Source of the DNA: Pontederia crassipes
Lineage: Eukaryota > Streptophyta > Magnoliopsida > Commelinales > Pontederiaceae
Assembly: GCA_030549335.1 (NCBI GenBank)
Contig: JAUKPH010000028.1
Coordinates: forward strand, 1,240,001 to 1,304,000
Direction: 5' to 3'
DNA length: 64,000 bases
In this document: one piece after another, positions 12,195-24,053 of the stretch
Numbering within the stretch: the stretch's first letter is position 1
Layout of the letters: every line of letters begins with the position of its first letter
Program-made: the position numbers and the translations under genes
Notes under the pieces: generated by a model
What the model saw: the letters and a program-made list of their open reading frames with translations, nothing else
What the model was told of the DNA's origin: nothing
Databases searched by the model: none

Positions 12195-13636
12195 TTAGTC
12201 ATCATCTGAGTTACCACATGACTGATACTCATCATCATTATCATCTAAATATGACGTAGTTTCAAATTCATCTTCGTCCGAAGCATTCTCATCATTTTGT
12301 ATGTCGGCATTATCGAAGTCTTCAAATACTTGTTCTGAATGTTGTAGATCGTCGACTAATTCGATATCTATAATAGGGACCACAGAAATATGTGAGACAT
12401 TTTAGTATGCACATTTCAATGCACCATCAATTTCTATCATGCTTCTTGCCTTCATCTTTATTACAACCCACCATTGTACTTTGTCCCTAGTCTTCTCTGG
12501 ATATGGCACATAATATATCTGTCTTGTAGAAGACGAAATAATGAAAGGATCAAAACGTTCATAACACCTATTGTGATGTACTTCAACTATTTTGAAATCT
12601 TTGTGAACTCGCATCCCTCTCCTTTTCATTGGTTCAAATCAATTACACTCAAACAATGTGACTTTGCTTCCAGTGTATTTCAGCTGAATTATGTCTTTGA
12701 GAGTACCATAGTAGTCATGCTCATTTTCTCCATCGATAGATCCTTTGACACAGACTTCACTATTCACGGTTTTCTTCCCGATCGACTAAATTTTCGTGTG
12801 AAACTTATAACCGTTCACAAAATACATCGGCCAACTTTTCACCTCTCGAGCCAGTCCCCATGCCAAATAATGCATTCTTTTCACAATCACTTGAGTCTTG
12901 TTAGTCACTCTATATCGTTCAGCCCCACAAAATTTGTATTCATTTAGATTGATGTCATCTCATAATATAACATACAACCATCGCGAAAATAATCTATTTT
13001 AGTTGAGCCAAGACCAAGTTTACTAACCAATCTTTTTATCCTATGAAAATTTTCAGGAATGCGAGCCTCAATTGGTGTGACCTCTTTTAAAATATCTAGA
13101 AATGCATCAAAACATGCTTATAAAATATTGTGGTCTGGTTTCATATTCAACAATCTAACAGCAAGTGATAGTTCTGAATGACTTTCACACCCGGACAATA
13201 AGGATTGGCTCGATGCGTTCAGCAAGTCATAAGTCTCTTCATCCTGTTCAAATCTAATATTCTCATACTCAGTTGCAGCTGCGTCATAAACTAACTGTTC
13301 ATATTGTGAAGTAAATCCTTCATGAGGATTGACAAAATGGAGATCATGATTTGGTACGCTTATTGAAGGTGCTCCTTCGCCTAAATCATCCCATTGCCAA
13401 TAATTTAGTTTGAAATCCCTTCTATATAAATGAACCTTAATTGTCTCCGGGGTTTGTAATTTTGTGCTAACACATTTCAAGCAAGGACAACTAATTGTTC
13501 TCTCCCGTTGATATTGCAAAGATTGACAGACCACACTAGCGTAATAGTCAACGCCGTCTATGAATTCTTGTGTCAAACGTCTACGACCAGGATTATTTTC
13601 ATTGTACATCCATCGATGATCATTCAAGTATAACAT
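12195..13636 (-). pseudogene. CACTA TNP2-like transposase relic lacking its catalytic core
   Basis: At 13636-13118 the frame begins MLYLNDHRWMY and carries GVDYYASVV, ISCPCLKC and VHLYRRDF, the pattern of the transposase-associated N-terminal domain. It runs on after a stop with FDAFLDILKEVTPIEARIPE and LVSKLGLG. By 12950-12402 the sequence is already the C-terminal DUF4216 domain (GTLKDIIQLKYTG, QIYYVPYPEK, WWVVIKMKAR), followed by an acidic tail at 12383-12195. The central Transposase_21 domain, normally several hundred residues, is missing between about 13000 and 12950. In-frame stops occur at the junctions. The call rests on domain order and motifs. Confidence 0.8.
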
Positions 13637-14070
13637 AATTTCTGCATTATTTGCAAGTTATAGTATTTAGATTTCATAAATTTTATAAAAAGAGGCATAC
13701 ACGAAGAACAAGCATATATGTGTACAAAAGTGATCAAAATTTGATACTCAGTGCAAAGATTCACATATTGAAACTAACCAGTTACAAAAGAATTTGTGAT
13801 CTATAATCATTAGTTCTATAAAAGCTAACCATCTTATGTTCTCTACGTGAGTCTTAGGAAGTTCAGCGCATCATGAGAAAGCAGTTGAAGTTACCAAAGA
13901 GGTTAAAGATTCATGCAATCCCAACACACACAGGTAGCTCCCATTAATGAGCATAAATAAACTAATACAAAATCATATTTTACTTAACATTTATGATGCA
14001 AATAGTAGGGATAAAATGACCAGAAATAGAACTAAAAACATTTCAAATCATATTTTACTTAACATTTCAA

Positions 14071-14136
<66 letters not shown>
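14071..14136. repeat. Compound microsatellite (ACT)11(AAT)11
   Basis: Eleven ACT units (14071-14103) run directly into eleven AAT units (14104-14136), inside the CACTA element. Confidence 0.95.
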
Positions 14137-14137
<1 letters not shown>

Positions 14138-14754
14138 TAAAACAATTATAAATAACTGAAGGGAAAAAAATCAATGGTCCAATTAAGATAACATTCTTGT
14201 CCGTTTGTCCATGATCACTAATGCATTTGACCTATTCTAAGCCACTTGGGTCCGTTAAAAGCTTAACATTGCGTGTTATTACAACTAATCATAACATGCA
14301 GACAAGTAAGATCTATCTACAATATATGAGATATGCTTCTCAACATTAGTAATGAAAATGAACACAGGGTTTCAGTAAGGCTCAGGCGATCAAAGTGAAA
14401 GAACAAAACAATGTTTCCCTGATCAAAATTCTGTTAGCTTTGTGGACAAAAAGCTCTATTAACAATTTCAGCTAATCAAACGAGATTTCCTCTTAGAGTT
14501 AGATCGCAATTGAAGTCTCTTCCTGCACTGCATTCCCTGTTCCCTTATAACATCCCAGTGCGTTCCCAAATGGCATTCACGTGCCAAGGCCGGAAGGCCA
14601 TTAACTTAAACAATGGAACAGTTGAAGTGAACGAAACAAAAAGAAGAGGAGAGAAAATATTGCAAAGGGAGTCCTAAATAAAGAGCAAAACAGCAGAGTG
14701 GGCACTCGAAAACAAAACAACAGATTGCAAAAGTTTATTATATAAAATGGAGAT

Positions 14755-15170
14755 CTGCCCGCCGCGCGCGGAGGCCGGATCCGGCCGCTGCGGCCGGATG
14801 AAATCACCACAGCCGGATCTAACCACCATCGCGGCCGGATCATACCGCCACGACCGGATCGAACTGCCGCGGCCGGATCTGACCGGCCTCCGCGAGCGCA
14901 TTGAGTGAGGGCGGAGGGCGGAGCCTAGGAGAAGCCGGAAGATGGGGCCGGGGAGCCTACCTGCACCGGAGACGAAGGTTGCAGAGGCGGCGGCTGGTCG
15001 AGCTACTGGCGGTGGCGGGACGCGCTCGAGTGCAATGCAGGTGGCAGACGGTCTCGCTCACAGGCGCTGACGGCCGACGGTCCAGCTGGCAGGCGTTTGG
15101 AGGAGCGCAAATGCCTGGATCGAATTCGAAGAGAGGTTGCCGCCAATGATTTTTCCGCTCACGATTCGAA
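14755..15170. other. GC-rich block in the CACTA element with repeated CGGCCGGATC
   Basis: Between about 14755 and 14890 a CGGCCGGATC-like unit recurs at irregular spacing, and high GC continues to about 15170. It lies just upstream of the minus-strand transposase relic, so it may be the promoter or first-exon region of the element. Long frames on both strands here are compositional and not called as genes. Confidence 0.55.
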
Positions 15171-15189
15171 GAGAGGGAAACCGAAATAG

Positions 15190-15850
15190 TGACACTGGGC
15201 TCGGATATTTATATAGTCCATTTCCGATGGTCGGAACCGTCGGAAAGTAGGTAAATGCAATAAAATATTAATTCTAATTCAGACGTTCAAACCGGTTGGA
15301 CGAACCGTCGAAACATTCGACGGTTCTCTAAACCGTCACAACTTTCGACGGTTTTAACCGTCGAAATATATAATAATATATATCAATTGAAAAAGAATTA
15401 TATAAATTATAAATTTTCGCTTTCGACGGTCCAAACTGTCGAAAAGATTTAAAATGGAATTATAATGAATTAACATTCCGACGGGTCCGATCGCCGAAAT
15501 ATCAACGGTTTCGTCAAACGTCATAACTTTCGACGGCCGAAATTGTCGAAAATAAAATTATAGGTAACGAATTAACGTTAAGATATTTCGATGGCTAAGA
15601 CCGCGAAAACTTTTGACGGTCTGAACCTTCGAAAGATCAGCATAAAAATGGATCACCCGATTTTCGCATCTTCGACGGTTATGATCATCGAAACTTTCGA
15701 CGAATTTTCAACCGTTGTAAGTTCAGACGACTAAAACCGTCGAAAACGTATCCGACGATAATTTTGACGGATAATTTGATCCGCCAAAAAATTCATCGGT
15801 ATTTCAGATGGATTTACGTCCGTCGAAAAAGAACCGTCGGAAATCGGGCT
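15190..15850. repeat. CACTA right subterminal repeat array
   Basis: Dense direct and inverted copies of TTCGACGGTT / AACCGTCGAA, the same unit as in the left subterminal array. They are probable binding sites for the TNPA-like protein. Confidence 0.88.
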
Positions 15851-15863
15851 TTTTCTTGTAGTG
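15851..15863 (-). repeat. CACTA right terminal inverted repeat
   Basis: Complement of CACTACAAGAAAA, followed by the target duplication TAC at 15864-15866. Confidence 0.93.
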
Positions 15864-15866
15864 TAC

Positions 15867-16533
15867 AAACAAAAATTACATACGTAGAAAATTATAGTAT
15901 GTTCTTATTTCCTGGAAAAAAAAGAGAAGGATGCTTTTTAACTAGGCATGGATTTATTAAAGATCAAGTATAACACTGTATATATTATTTTATCTGCACA
16001 TTTGCCGAAGGATCATCTAATTCATTCAGTCATCTGAATTACTCTGAGCTTCGTGTAGTTCTTAATTTCAGAATTCCACCTGAAACAGTACTTGAATTAA
16101 TAATCTAGGTTGTTTCGTCCATTGCTTAGTTATACGTATCTCTGCTGTTTCTGAGATCTAATGTTCGGAACAAATCTGAAATTTGAACATGCTCTTTCAC
16201 AAATTACATTTACATCGTAAAAACATAACTTCTTTCGGACAGAAAAAAAGAAATCTTCCCTTACATCGAGTGCTTACGTGGTTGTGTGCGAGATCGTTAA
16301 AGATTAAAGATTCGAATCAGCTGCAATCAGATTTCAGCGAAAAGCTTAAAGATTCAACCATTTCATTTCAACTTTGCTGCTTCTTTTTTTTTCCAAGCTA
16401 TTACAGTCATATGTTCATTGTTGTAAAGCATGCAACAGCGGCGACGGCGAAGCGTACGTCGTTAATTAACTGGACAAAGTTGGTGACGGCTGCGCGCGGC
16501 ACTTTGGAGTATTTTTCATGAACCCTGCAGAGT
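15867..16533. other. Intergenic; 3' flank of the permease gene
   Basis: No gene recognised. The part next to 16533 is expected to hold the 3' UTR of the minus-strand permease gene. Confidence 0.5.
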
Positions 16534-19236
16534 TCAGTAGCTCGTCTTGAAGGGATGGTAGATCTTGAGGTCGCTCACCACGCCAGCGATGGATCCGGCG
16601 GCCGACGCGATCGTAATGATCAGGCACGCCAAGCTCAGCAGCTGGAGGCACACCCACCGGGTGCTCCACTTCGGTATCTTCTTCTGGACTATGTACATCT
16701 CAACCGGGAAGTACACCGTCAGTGGCCAGAACCCGATGGCGCCGAGGAACCCGACGACGTCGTTGAAGAATGGCAGCAGCATCGAGATGACCGTCGTCAC
16801 CACCACGAACGCCGAGCGCCACGCCATCTTGAATACGCTCAGTTTGTACGACCGCCCGCCGCCCGGCGACAGCGGGACCTCCAGCTCCTTGGTGATGAGC
16901 TTGCAATCAGACCACCTCTCCTGCGACCACTTCTCGACGAAGGCGAAGAGCGGCTGGCAGTAGACCTGGTAGGCACCGACGAGGTGGACGACGATGGCCG
17001 CGTTGGCGATGTCGAGGAGCCAGTAAGGGTTGTAGAAGCCGAAGCCGGTGAGGAGGTTGCCGGGGGCCATGTCGCCGAACGCCGCGTAGCCCATGCAGCC
17101 GCAGAGCATGTAAAAGACCGTTGTGACCACGACGCTTATAAGGGTGGCCTTCTTCATCACCTTCGACTCCGACGGAGGAGGTGCTCTTATTGTGTCCTGG
17201 AGATCAACGTATTTATCAGAAATATGTATCACCTATATCTGCTATCATAATCTATCAGACGACTAAACAAAATCTGAGCATGTACCTGGATTTCTATGAG
17301 GATGATGGAGTAGGAGTACGCGAACGCGATGTCTCCGAAGGCCTGCAGGCTGCGCCATATCTTGTCCATTTGGCTCACAGTTCCGATGCTGATTCCGGTG
17401 AGACTGCCCTTGATGCCTCCATTTTCTGATCACAGAATTCAGCATGTTTCAGATATGATCAGACATTTTCAAATGCAAGAAACGAAAGGTGTCATTTGAT
17501 CAGCTGCTTACGGACGACTTGGACGACGCCGAGGCCGAGGCCAATGGAGGAGTACGTGAAGGACATGACGGCGGCAACGATGGACAGCCACCAGATTTGG
17601 TCGAAGTCCGGGATCTGCGAGAAGAGGATCTGCACCACGCCAAACATGATCATGTAAGGGTTGCTGTTGATCTGGCAGGCGCTGTCGTGACCATTCTTGT
17701 GGAAGCAATCCGACCTTCCTATCGCACTGTATCCAAATTGCGACTAAAATATAAGAAAAATATCCAAGACAAAGAAGGCATGCTGTTACAAGAAGGCAAC
17801 ACAGTGGTACGTAGCTCTGTTCACTTACACCATGCTGATGGAAGCTGCAATGGTGTATCCAATGGCGACTCCGAATATGTTGAGGTACTGAAGGTAGCCA
17901 CAGAGCTGGACTTTGAATCCATCTGTTTGTCCAAACGAAACAGAAGTATGAACTTTAGCAAATGTACGCAATGATTCTAATAACATACAATGTTGCACAT
18001 AATCCAATCTTGCAGGATGTACGAACGCACCGAGATAAGCTCGGACAGCATCCATATAGGTGTAGTTGCGCTTGCCGGTGATGGGATCACCGGTGCGATA
18101 GCAGTCGGCGAGGAGCGCCGAGGTGTAGTATGTCACGAGGGAGAACAGAATCATGACCGCAGGACCGGCGATCCACCCGAGCTGGCCGATGGCCCAGGCC
18201 AGAGAGAGCACTCCGGATCCTATCACGGCTGTTATGATGTGGGCGCTCGAAGTCCATACAGTACCTGTAGATAAATGCATCAGAATTAAACGCCAATCAG
18301 ATGTATATTCCGTACAGCATAGATGCGACGACATGAATCTGAGCACAGTTCAGCTGCATGTTTACCTGTTCTCTTGAGCCGGCCGTCATCGTCGTAGCAT
18401 TTTGAACCTCCCTGCGGCATGCCGAGTTCCAAGGCCGCATGATGGTAGTAACAGGCAACTCCATTATTCTCTCCCATCTTTGTTTCCAGGAGCAATTCGA
18501 TTCAGAGTATTAGTATTCGTACGAAGAAATGTATGCACAAACAACACTACAATAAGTTGGCAAATGCTGATGAGCTTTTGAAATGAGACGATTAGACTTC
18601 TGCAACTAAAAGTTCAAAGCTCTTGGCAGCATCCTAGGATCTATCTAACCCAGCGGTACCACTCACGAAAAAGCTACTAGGATCCAGTAGCAGAGTGCAG
18701 ACGGGAAAAAGGAGATGGAACGAGGGGTGTGAGAGATGCGGAGGGTTCTATTATTATATATATAAGCGAAGACACCATCACAATGCTAGTTCTAATGTTT
18801 TGGCGATTGATCTCTAGATTTGAACACACTACCGCACTACTTCTGTCCTGTCAAACCTCCTATTTGCTCACATGAAAATGATTGCTAATTTTGATTCTAA
18901 GAGGAGTCAACAAGAGTGTGCACCCAAATGCTTTCTTGATCACACGTTGACCCATGAAACTTACACAGTGTAAAGCATTTAGGAAGGAGGGAGGGAGGGA
19001 AGGGGAGATAGAGAGAGATTTAGTGATACATGCATGAGATGTGGACCTCACCTTTGCTAGTGCTTGAGCCCAATGGTGGAAATGGAAAAGATATAGTTTT
19101 TTTTTTCATGAGACATCTCAATCATCTCAGTAAGAACAGGCAACAATTTGTTTGCAAAGGAAGATTCTTACTTGAGTGCATGCAAACTAAATTTTTCAGC
19201 ATTCAAAACACGAGATCGTCTGGTTACCTTAGCCAT
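16534..19236 (-). CDS. Amino acid permease, AAP family (AAP2/3/4/5-like)
   Basis: Exons on the minus strand: 19236-19228 (proposed, Met-Ala-Lys), 18477-18366, 18264-18031, 17922-17829, 17726-17512, 17425-17286 and 17196-16534. Phases agree and give 488 residues, or 485 from the ATG at 18477. Plant AAPs are proton-coupled amino acid importers of the plasma membrane with about ten helices. Family landmarks are IITAVIGSGVLSLAWAIGQL, GKRNYTYMDAVRAYL, FSQIPDFDQIWWLSIVAAVM, GISIGTVSQMDKIWRSLQAF, YMLCGCMGYAAFGD, GFGFYNPYWLLDIANAAIVV and FWPLTVYFPVEMYI. It ends KIYHPFKTSY. All six main exons are strongly supported; only the 9-nt first coding exon is uncertain. The closest subgroup is judged from memory. 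Confidence 0.93.
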
Positions 19237-19375
19237 TGACCCCTCCCTTCCCCTCTCTTCTCCTGCAGTGCTTGAGCTTCCACTGGCCAAAGCGTCTGAG
19301 GCTTAACCAGTAGGAAGAAGGTTATTATGTTATGGAGGAAGTGATGGGCAGAGATGGAGCAGGGAGTTCAGGGGG

Positions 19376-19384
19376 CTTTTATAG
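19376..19384 (-). promoter_or_regulatory. Probable TATA box of the amino acid permease gene
   Basis: CTATAAAAG on the minus strand, about 140 bp before the proposed Met-Ala-Lys start at 19236, with a pyrimidine-rich leader between them. A weaker TATATATA near 18755-18763 could serve a shorter transcript that starts at the ATG at 18477. Confidence 0.55.
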
Positions 19385-21410
19385 AGAATTCTTTTGCTGA
19401 TCTCCGTGCACAATTCCACATCCATCATTCGATTGGCATCCACCTCCCTTAAGCCATTCGATGGACTTCGATAATTGTTCTCCGGAATCAATTCATTCCT
19501 GCTAAGTTAATACATTTTTTTGTGCTGTCCAGTGTCTTTACTGCACTAACATGAAAAAAGGTTGTTCTTATGCCTCCTTGTGTGATTGTGGATTTTTGCA
19601 GCTTATTCTATTCTGACCATATTTTTTGCACTAGCTAATTTTGTTTCTGAGCACATTGACGCCCATCATGGACTCTACTTGACTCTACCAGCTTAAAAGA
19701 ACGACTTGTAGAGCTCACTTTTTCTCAGGGTTTTATTGGTAAAGGTCCACCAAATCATGTGCTGATTGGAGCAGACGTGAGAGGAGGAGAGCGTTGAGTT
19801 CGTAGTGGCCTCTTGATGAGGAAAAGAAAGAAGTGAAAAAACTACCATGAAAGAAATCAGACATCCATCATTAGCATTAGTTTTATCCTCAATAAACACA
19901 GAAATTTGGGGCGTGTTTTGATTTGAACTCCCTTTAGAGATCAAGAAACGACAAGTTTAATTTTGCTTTTGGCTGTGAAACTGGGCACTGCAATGAATCA
20001 ATTGCGCACTTGACCTTTTACAGATTTGAACATTTTGCTTATACGAAGTGGACGTGTCCTTCTAACTTGAGCAATACTGTCGATCTCTGCATCAGAGTCA
20101 ACCCTTGTCATCAGAGCGTGCATATCAGCAATCTGATGATACAAAGCTCAATGTCGACCTAACAATACTACTAACAGGATAAGATGGTCCCTGTGTAAAC
20201 ACATGCATTTCCTGCCAATGTTTGCAGCAAAAATTGAATCTTTGCCCTAATCTGATGCGATATGCTCAATCATCCCCTGCCTTTGAGAATCTTTGTAGGG
20301 CCAATATCAGGGACCTGGTGAACAGTGGATGCTTCAAAACTAGTGGTCTGAGGTCTGGATAAGGCAGCCACTGTAACATGGGGGTTGCTGAAGTTGGTAT
20401 TGGGATGCTAAACTTAGTTTCCACCGTTGATATTGAACAGTCTTTTTTTTTCATAAGTTTCACGTGGTAGTTTTAGGATGAATAATTAGCCTGACAGATC
20501 TGTTCAGCGGCGAAGGTACTCAATTTATATATGAAAATCCATATATATACTGCAATTAGCACCTAATTACCAGCCCATTCAAAGGTCCCTAGAAAAATCC
20601 GAACAAGGAAACTTACATTCAGCAAGAGTTCAATATTACAGTGTTTTATGAATCCATATGAGAGTTAGATGGAGCGTGTTATTGCTGCAAACTCCAAATG
20701 ATGCAGAAACACAGGAGACAATTAATCCAACCCTCAATGATGCCAATCAATATCCAGCTATATTATAATCCTATGTACAGTTATCCATGTGCTGTCACGA
20801 ATTGTGTTTTTAGAGTTCTGGAAGTGGAGACTAAGCACAAAAGCACAGCCATGGGGAGCATTAAAAGCAAAAATGTACACGAAATACCCTTCTTCCTTTG
20901 ATTGAAGTATATGAACACTTGAAGCAAATTTAGCAAACTAGAAGAAGTGGTTTTTAATGAGTTTTGAATACTTGAACTTGAAAGTTGAAACAAGTACAGC
21001 TATCAACTTAACTAGCAAGCTTCTTAAAGCCGCTTAACACCACAACAGCTTTTTCTGAGTCTTGAATATTCATGCAAACCAGAGCTGTGAATCTGTGATT
21101 ATTGCTGCTGAAGATATGAGGATGACAAGAATATGACAGCAGCTCTGAATATGTTCAAATGCAGCATAAAGGGCATATGCAGCAAAGTAATATTATACAT
21201 CAAGCATAATATCTTAACTTCGATCAAAGTTTCCATTCTAATGGAAGTAACATTTTAACATCTGGTACTATCACGTTATAATATCTGCATAGTCTAGCTG
21301 ATGCATAGAGTTGAAGTTGTCATCTAATAATCAACAGAAAAAAAGTTATTTTACTGACAATTTAGCAGCAAGATGAGATAAACATGACTAGCGGCATGTA
21401 GAAGCCATTA
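19385..21410. other. Intergenic between the permease promoter and the PI 3' end
   Basis: No further gene is supported; frames here are short and without family features. The right part should contain the PI 3' UTR and the left part the permease promoter. Confidence 0.5.
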
Positions 21411-24053
21411 TTATTTGTTCTCTTGCAAGTTAGGTTGGCTTGGTTGCACACGAAATGCCATTGTCATCTGGGGTACAAATTCCCTGTCCTTCTGGCAATA
21501 CCCAACATCCAGCCCTCGAACATTTGCCTCGATAGCCAGTTGCTGGTGATGCTGTATATTGGAACAAAATAATCAATACGTGTTACTTCTAGATTAGCAA
21601 GAACTTAGTCTGACTTGCAAATTCTATGCCAACTCAAAGAATGCAGAAATACCCAAACTGCAAAAGATAAAGCTTTTTTTCTGGATAAATCTATGTCCAT
21701 GTCATCTTTATCCATATACAACTAAGCAAATAAGTAGCATATACTTTTGTCATCTTAAACTAAACGTCTTAATCCAAAACCACAGTTTCTTTTTTAGTAG
21801 GATCAAACCTCATCCTTTTTAAGTGCTAACTAAATAAAAGTATGAACAGATTAATGGGTCAGGAGACATGTTTCCTGATCATGTAAAAAAAGCAAACGTT
21901 TAAACTCAAGTGTTCTTCTTTGGATTCTAACATGCACAAAAATATTAAGTTTTTAGAATATTACCAGATAGAAAGTCAATTCTTTGTTCTCTTCTTCCAG
22001 CATCTTCTCCTGCGGTATGTAATAAGCTTACTCATATTTGAAAGAAAATAGAAGTTCAAGGATAAAATTTAATATCTTGTGTCTTACTTTTTTCTTATGC
22101 ATTTTCCATATCTCCATCTACGAGCATAGAAGAGGCATCAATATACAGCCATGTAGAAACCGTCAGAAAAATAAAAATGTTTCTATAACCAAATCAACCT
22201 GACCTGTCTTTCCCGCACTTTGTTAAACCCGTTCTGGAGAGCTTCTTCAATTGGGATCAGCTCCCGGGGGTTAAGGGAGTTAAGATCCTGACCCTTCAAA
22301 TGTCTAATCAACATTGCACATGTAGCAAAGTGAGCTATTGAATGAAACCAAAAAAAAAAAAACATACAAGCACAAGAAGACTGAAACTGAACCACAGAAG
22401 TTTCAGCAATGTTCACAGATGGTCACCTCAGCTCAATCTGCATGTTGTCATTCTCCTTCTTGACACGATCAATTTCAGCACTCAGACTCTGAACAAAATC
22501 CCAAGGAATAAGAGGTAAATTACTTTGCAGCAACATGAAAAGAAGAAACTATTATCAAGTGTCAAAGTTCACCATGATTGCAGAGAGCTCCAAAGATATG
22601 ATTATTATACAAAGATTGAATTAAATCCAGCGGGACATCGTCATCAACTAAAATTGCTAAAACTAGTAGAAAGGTGATCTTGCTCTCTCTCAAGATAGAT
22701 GGATAGTATCTAAGAGGTAAATTAGTAAAGATATTATTAATACCGCTCCGCATTGATATTAATTTCTAATTTTGCTTCATGGTGAAAGAACTAGAAGCAG
22801 CAGATAGATTCTGAAAGCAGGTCCGCCTTTCGGCCCTTTCCCAAGACTTCTGAAGTTTCCACAATTGTTAAAGTTGACATCTTTATCAATTTCCCATAAC
22901 CAAGTTGCAACATTTGATCTTTATAAATCTTTGTTGGAGAGATGAATAAATATCAGAAAGATTAATAGTTATATTGCACAAGTAAAGCTCATCTGAGCCT
23001 TTCTATATTGCACAAGTAAAGCTCATCTGAGCCTTTCGGCTCGTCACATTGTCTAACTCTTTAGAAGCAAACAACAAGATCAAGATTTGAAATTTACAGT
23101 CAAGACAGCTCTGAGAATTTTTTCTAATGCTAAATTAACCAACTTTATCAAGTTCAGATTGGAACTTTCCGTTTTGTACATATCATTAGAAAAACAACTC
23201 ACCTGAATAAAAGATGCAATGGGAGAAATAAAAAACATTTTCAATAAGTGAGTTTAGGTCATCGTCTTTATTGGATTCTTTGAGCTAAAATTGCTGAAAG
23301 GTTTCCCTTTTTTTTTCAATTGGGTACTACAGAGTTCGAGTAGAATACAACGACCAACACCAAGCCGCCCTAGGTTCTTAGCTATCCGTCCTGGTATGAC
23401 CCACATCAGACGGGATTTTTTTCTAACCCACCCTGATTCGATTGTTTCCCTCATCGTCATATTGAAATCAGGACACGGCCGAATAACCCACCCTTTGGTA
23501 ACTCGGCCCAAGGTTTGTACAACACGAACAGGGTCTGATCCTCAATATGAAAATGTAGTCATCAGATTTGTTGACTATCGATTATTCTGCCCTTGCGATT
23601 ATCAGGAAAACAAATTGAAGAAGCTCGATTTTTGTGATTACCTCGTGTTTGGCATCCCAAATCTTTCTTCCGGAATGCAACTGATACCTCTCCAACAGCT
23701 GAGGCAGCCTGCTCGCAAATGCATCATTGCAGCTAAAGTTTAGTCCAAGCAGTTAAAAACTCACTTAGCCCTATCCAAAACCTCCTTACTACAACTAAAG
23801 GCAACACAAGAAAAACACATCAAAGATCGATGCCGAGGCAGGCAACGGCAGCACCGCACACGCACGTGGTGGAGGGGCTGCAGTAGTCGAACATCTTGCC
23901 GGAGCTGGAGAAGACGACGACGGAGACGTGGGCGTCGCAGAGGACGCTGATCTCGTGCGCCTTCTTGATGATGCCGTTGCGGCGCTTGGAGAAGGTGACC
24001 TGGCGGTTGGTGGAGTTCTCGATCCGCTTTATCTCGATCTTTCCGCGGCCCAT
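21411..24053 (-). CDS. PI: Class B floral MADS-box transcription factor PISTILLATA/GLOBOSA
   Basis: Seven exons on the minus strand: 24053-23866 (188 nt), 23708-23642 (67), 22488-22427 (62), 22303-22204 (100), 22117-22088 (30), 22009-21965 (45) and 21551-21411 (141). Total 210 residues, normal for PI. The sizes 67, 62, 100, 30 and 45 are typical of PI genes. The MADS domain ([37 protein letters not shown]) is in exon 1, the I and K regions follow, and the C-terminus has the PI motif [17 protein letters not shown] pairs with AP3/DEF to specify petals (or inner tepals) and stamens, acting in the nucleus on CArG boxes. Intron 2 is 1.15 kb. All splice sites are GT-AG and no defect is seen. Confidence 0.97.
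22970..23037. repeat. Perfect tandem duplication of 34 bp in PI intron 2
   Basis: 22970-23003 and 23004-23037 are identical 34-bp units containing CACAAGTAAAGCTCATCTG. It is a recent local duplication. Confidence 0.95.

Larger units (their letters stand above)
9192..15863 (-). mobile_element. CACTA (En/Spm-type) DNA transposon, decayed
   Basis: The ends are 13-bp inverted repeats CACTACAAGAAAA (9192-9204) and its complement (15851-15863), flanked by the 3-bp duplication TAC (9189-9191 and 15864-15866). Subterminal arrays of a GACGGTT/AACCGTC motif lie inside both ends. Relics of both classical CACTA genes are on the minus strand: a transposase-associated/DUF4216 gene (12195-13636) and a Transposase_24-like gene (10160-11710). 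Stops and a missing catalytic core make it non-autonomous. It sits a few bases right of the old solo LTR. Confidence 0.93.

Noticed and set aside
12474-12947. 157-codon plus-strand frame in the CACTA element
   Set aside because: Antisense of the DUF4216 relic, which has clear family motifs.
16555-17250. 231-codon plus-strand frame rich in Arg, Glu and Asp
   Set aside because: Antisense shadow of the last permease exon.
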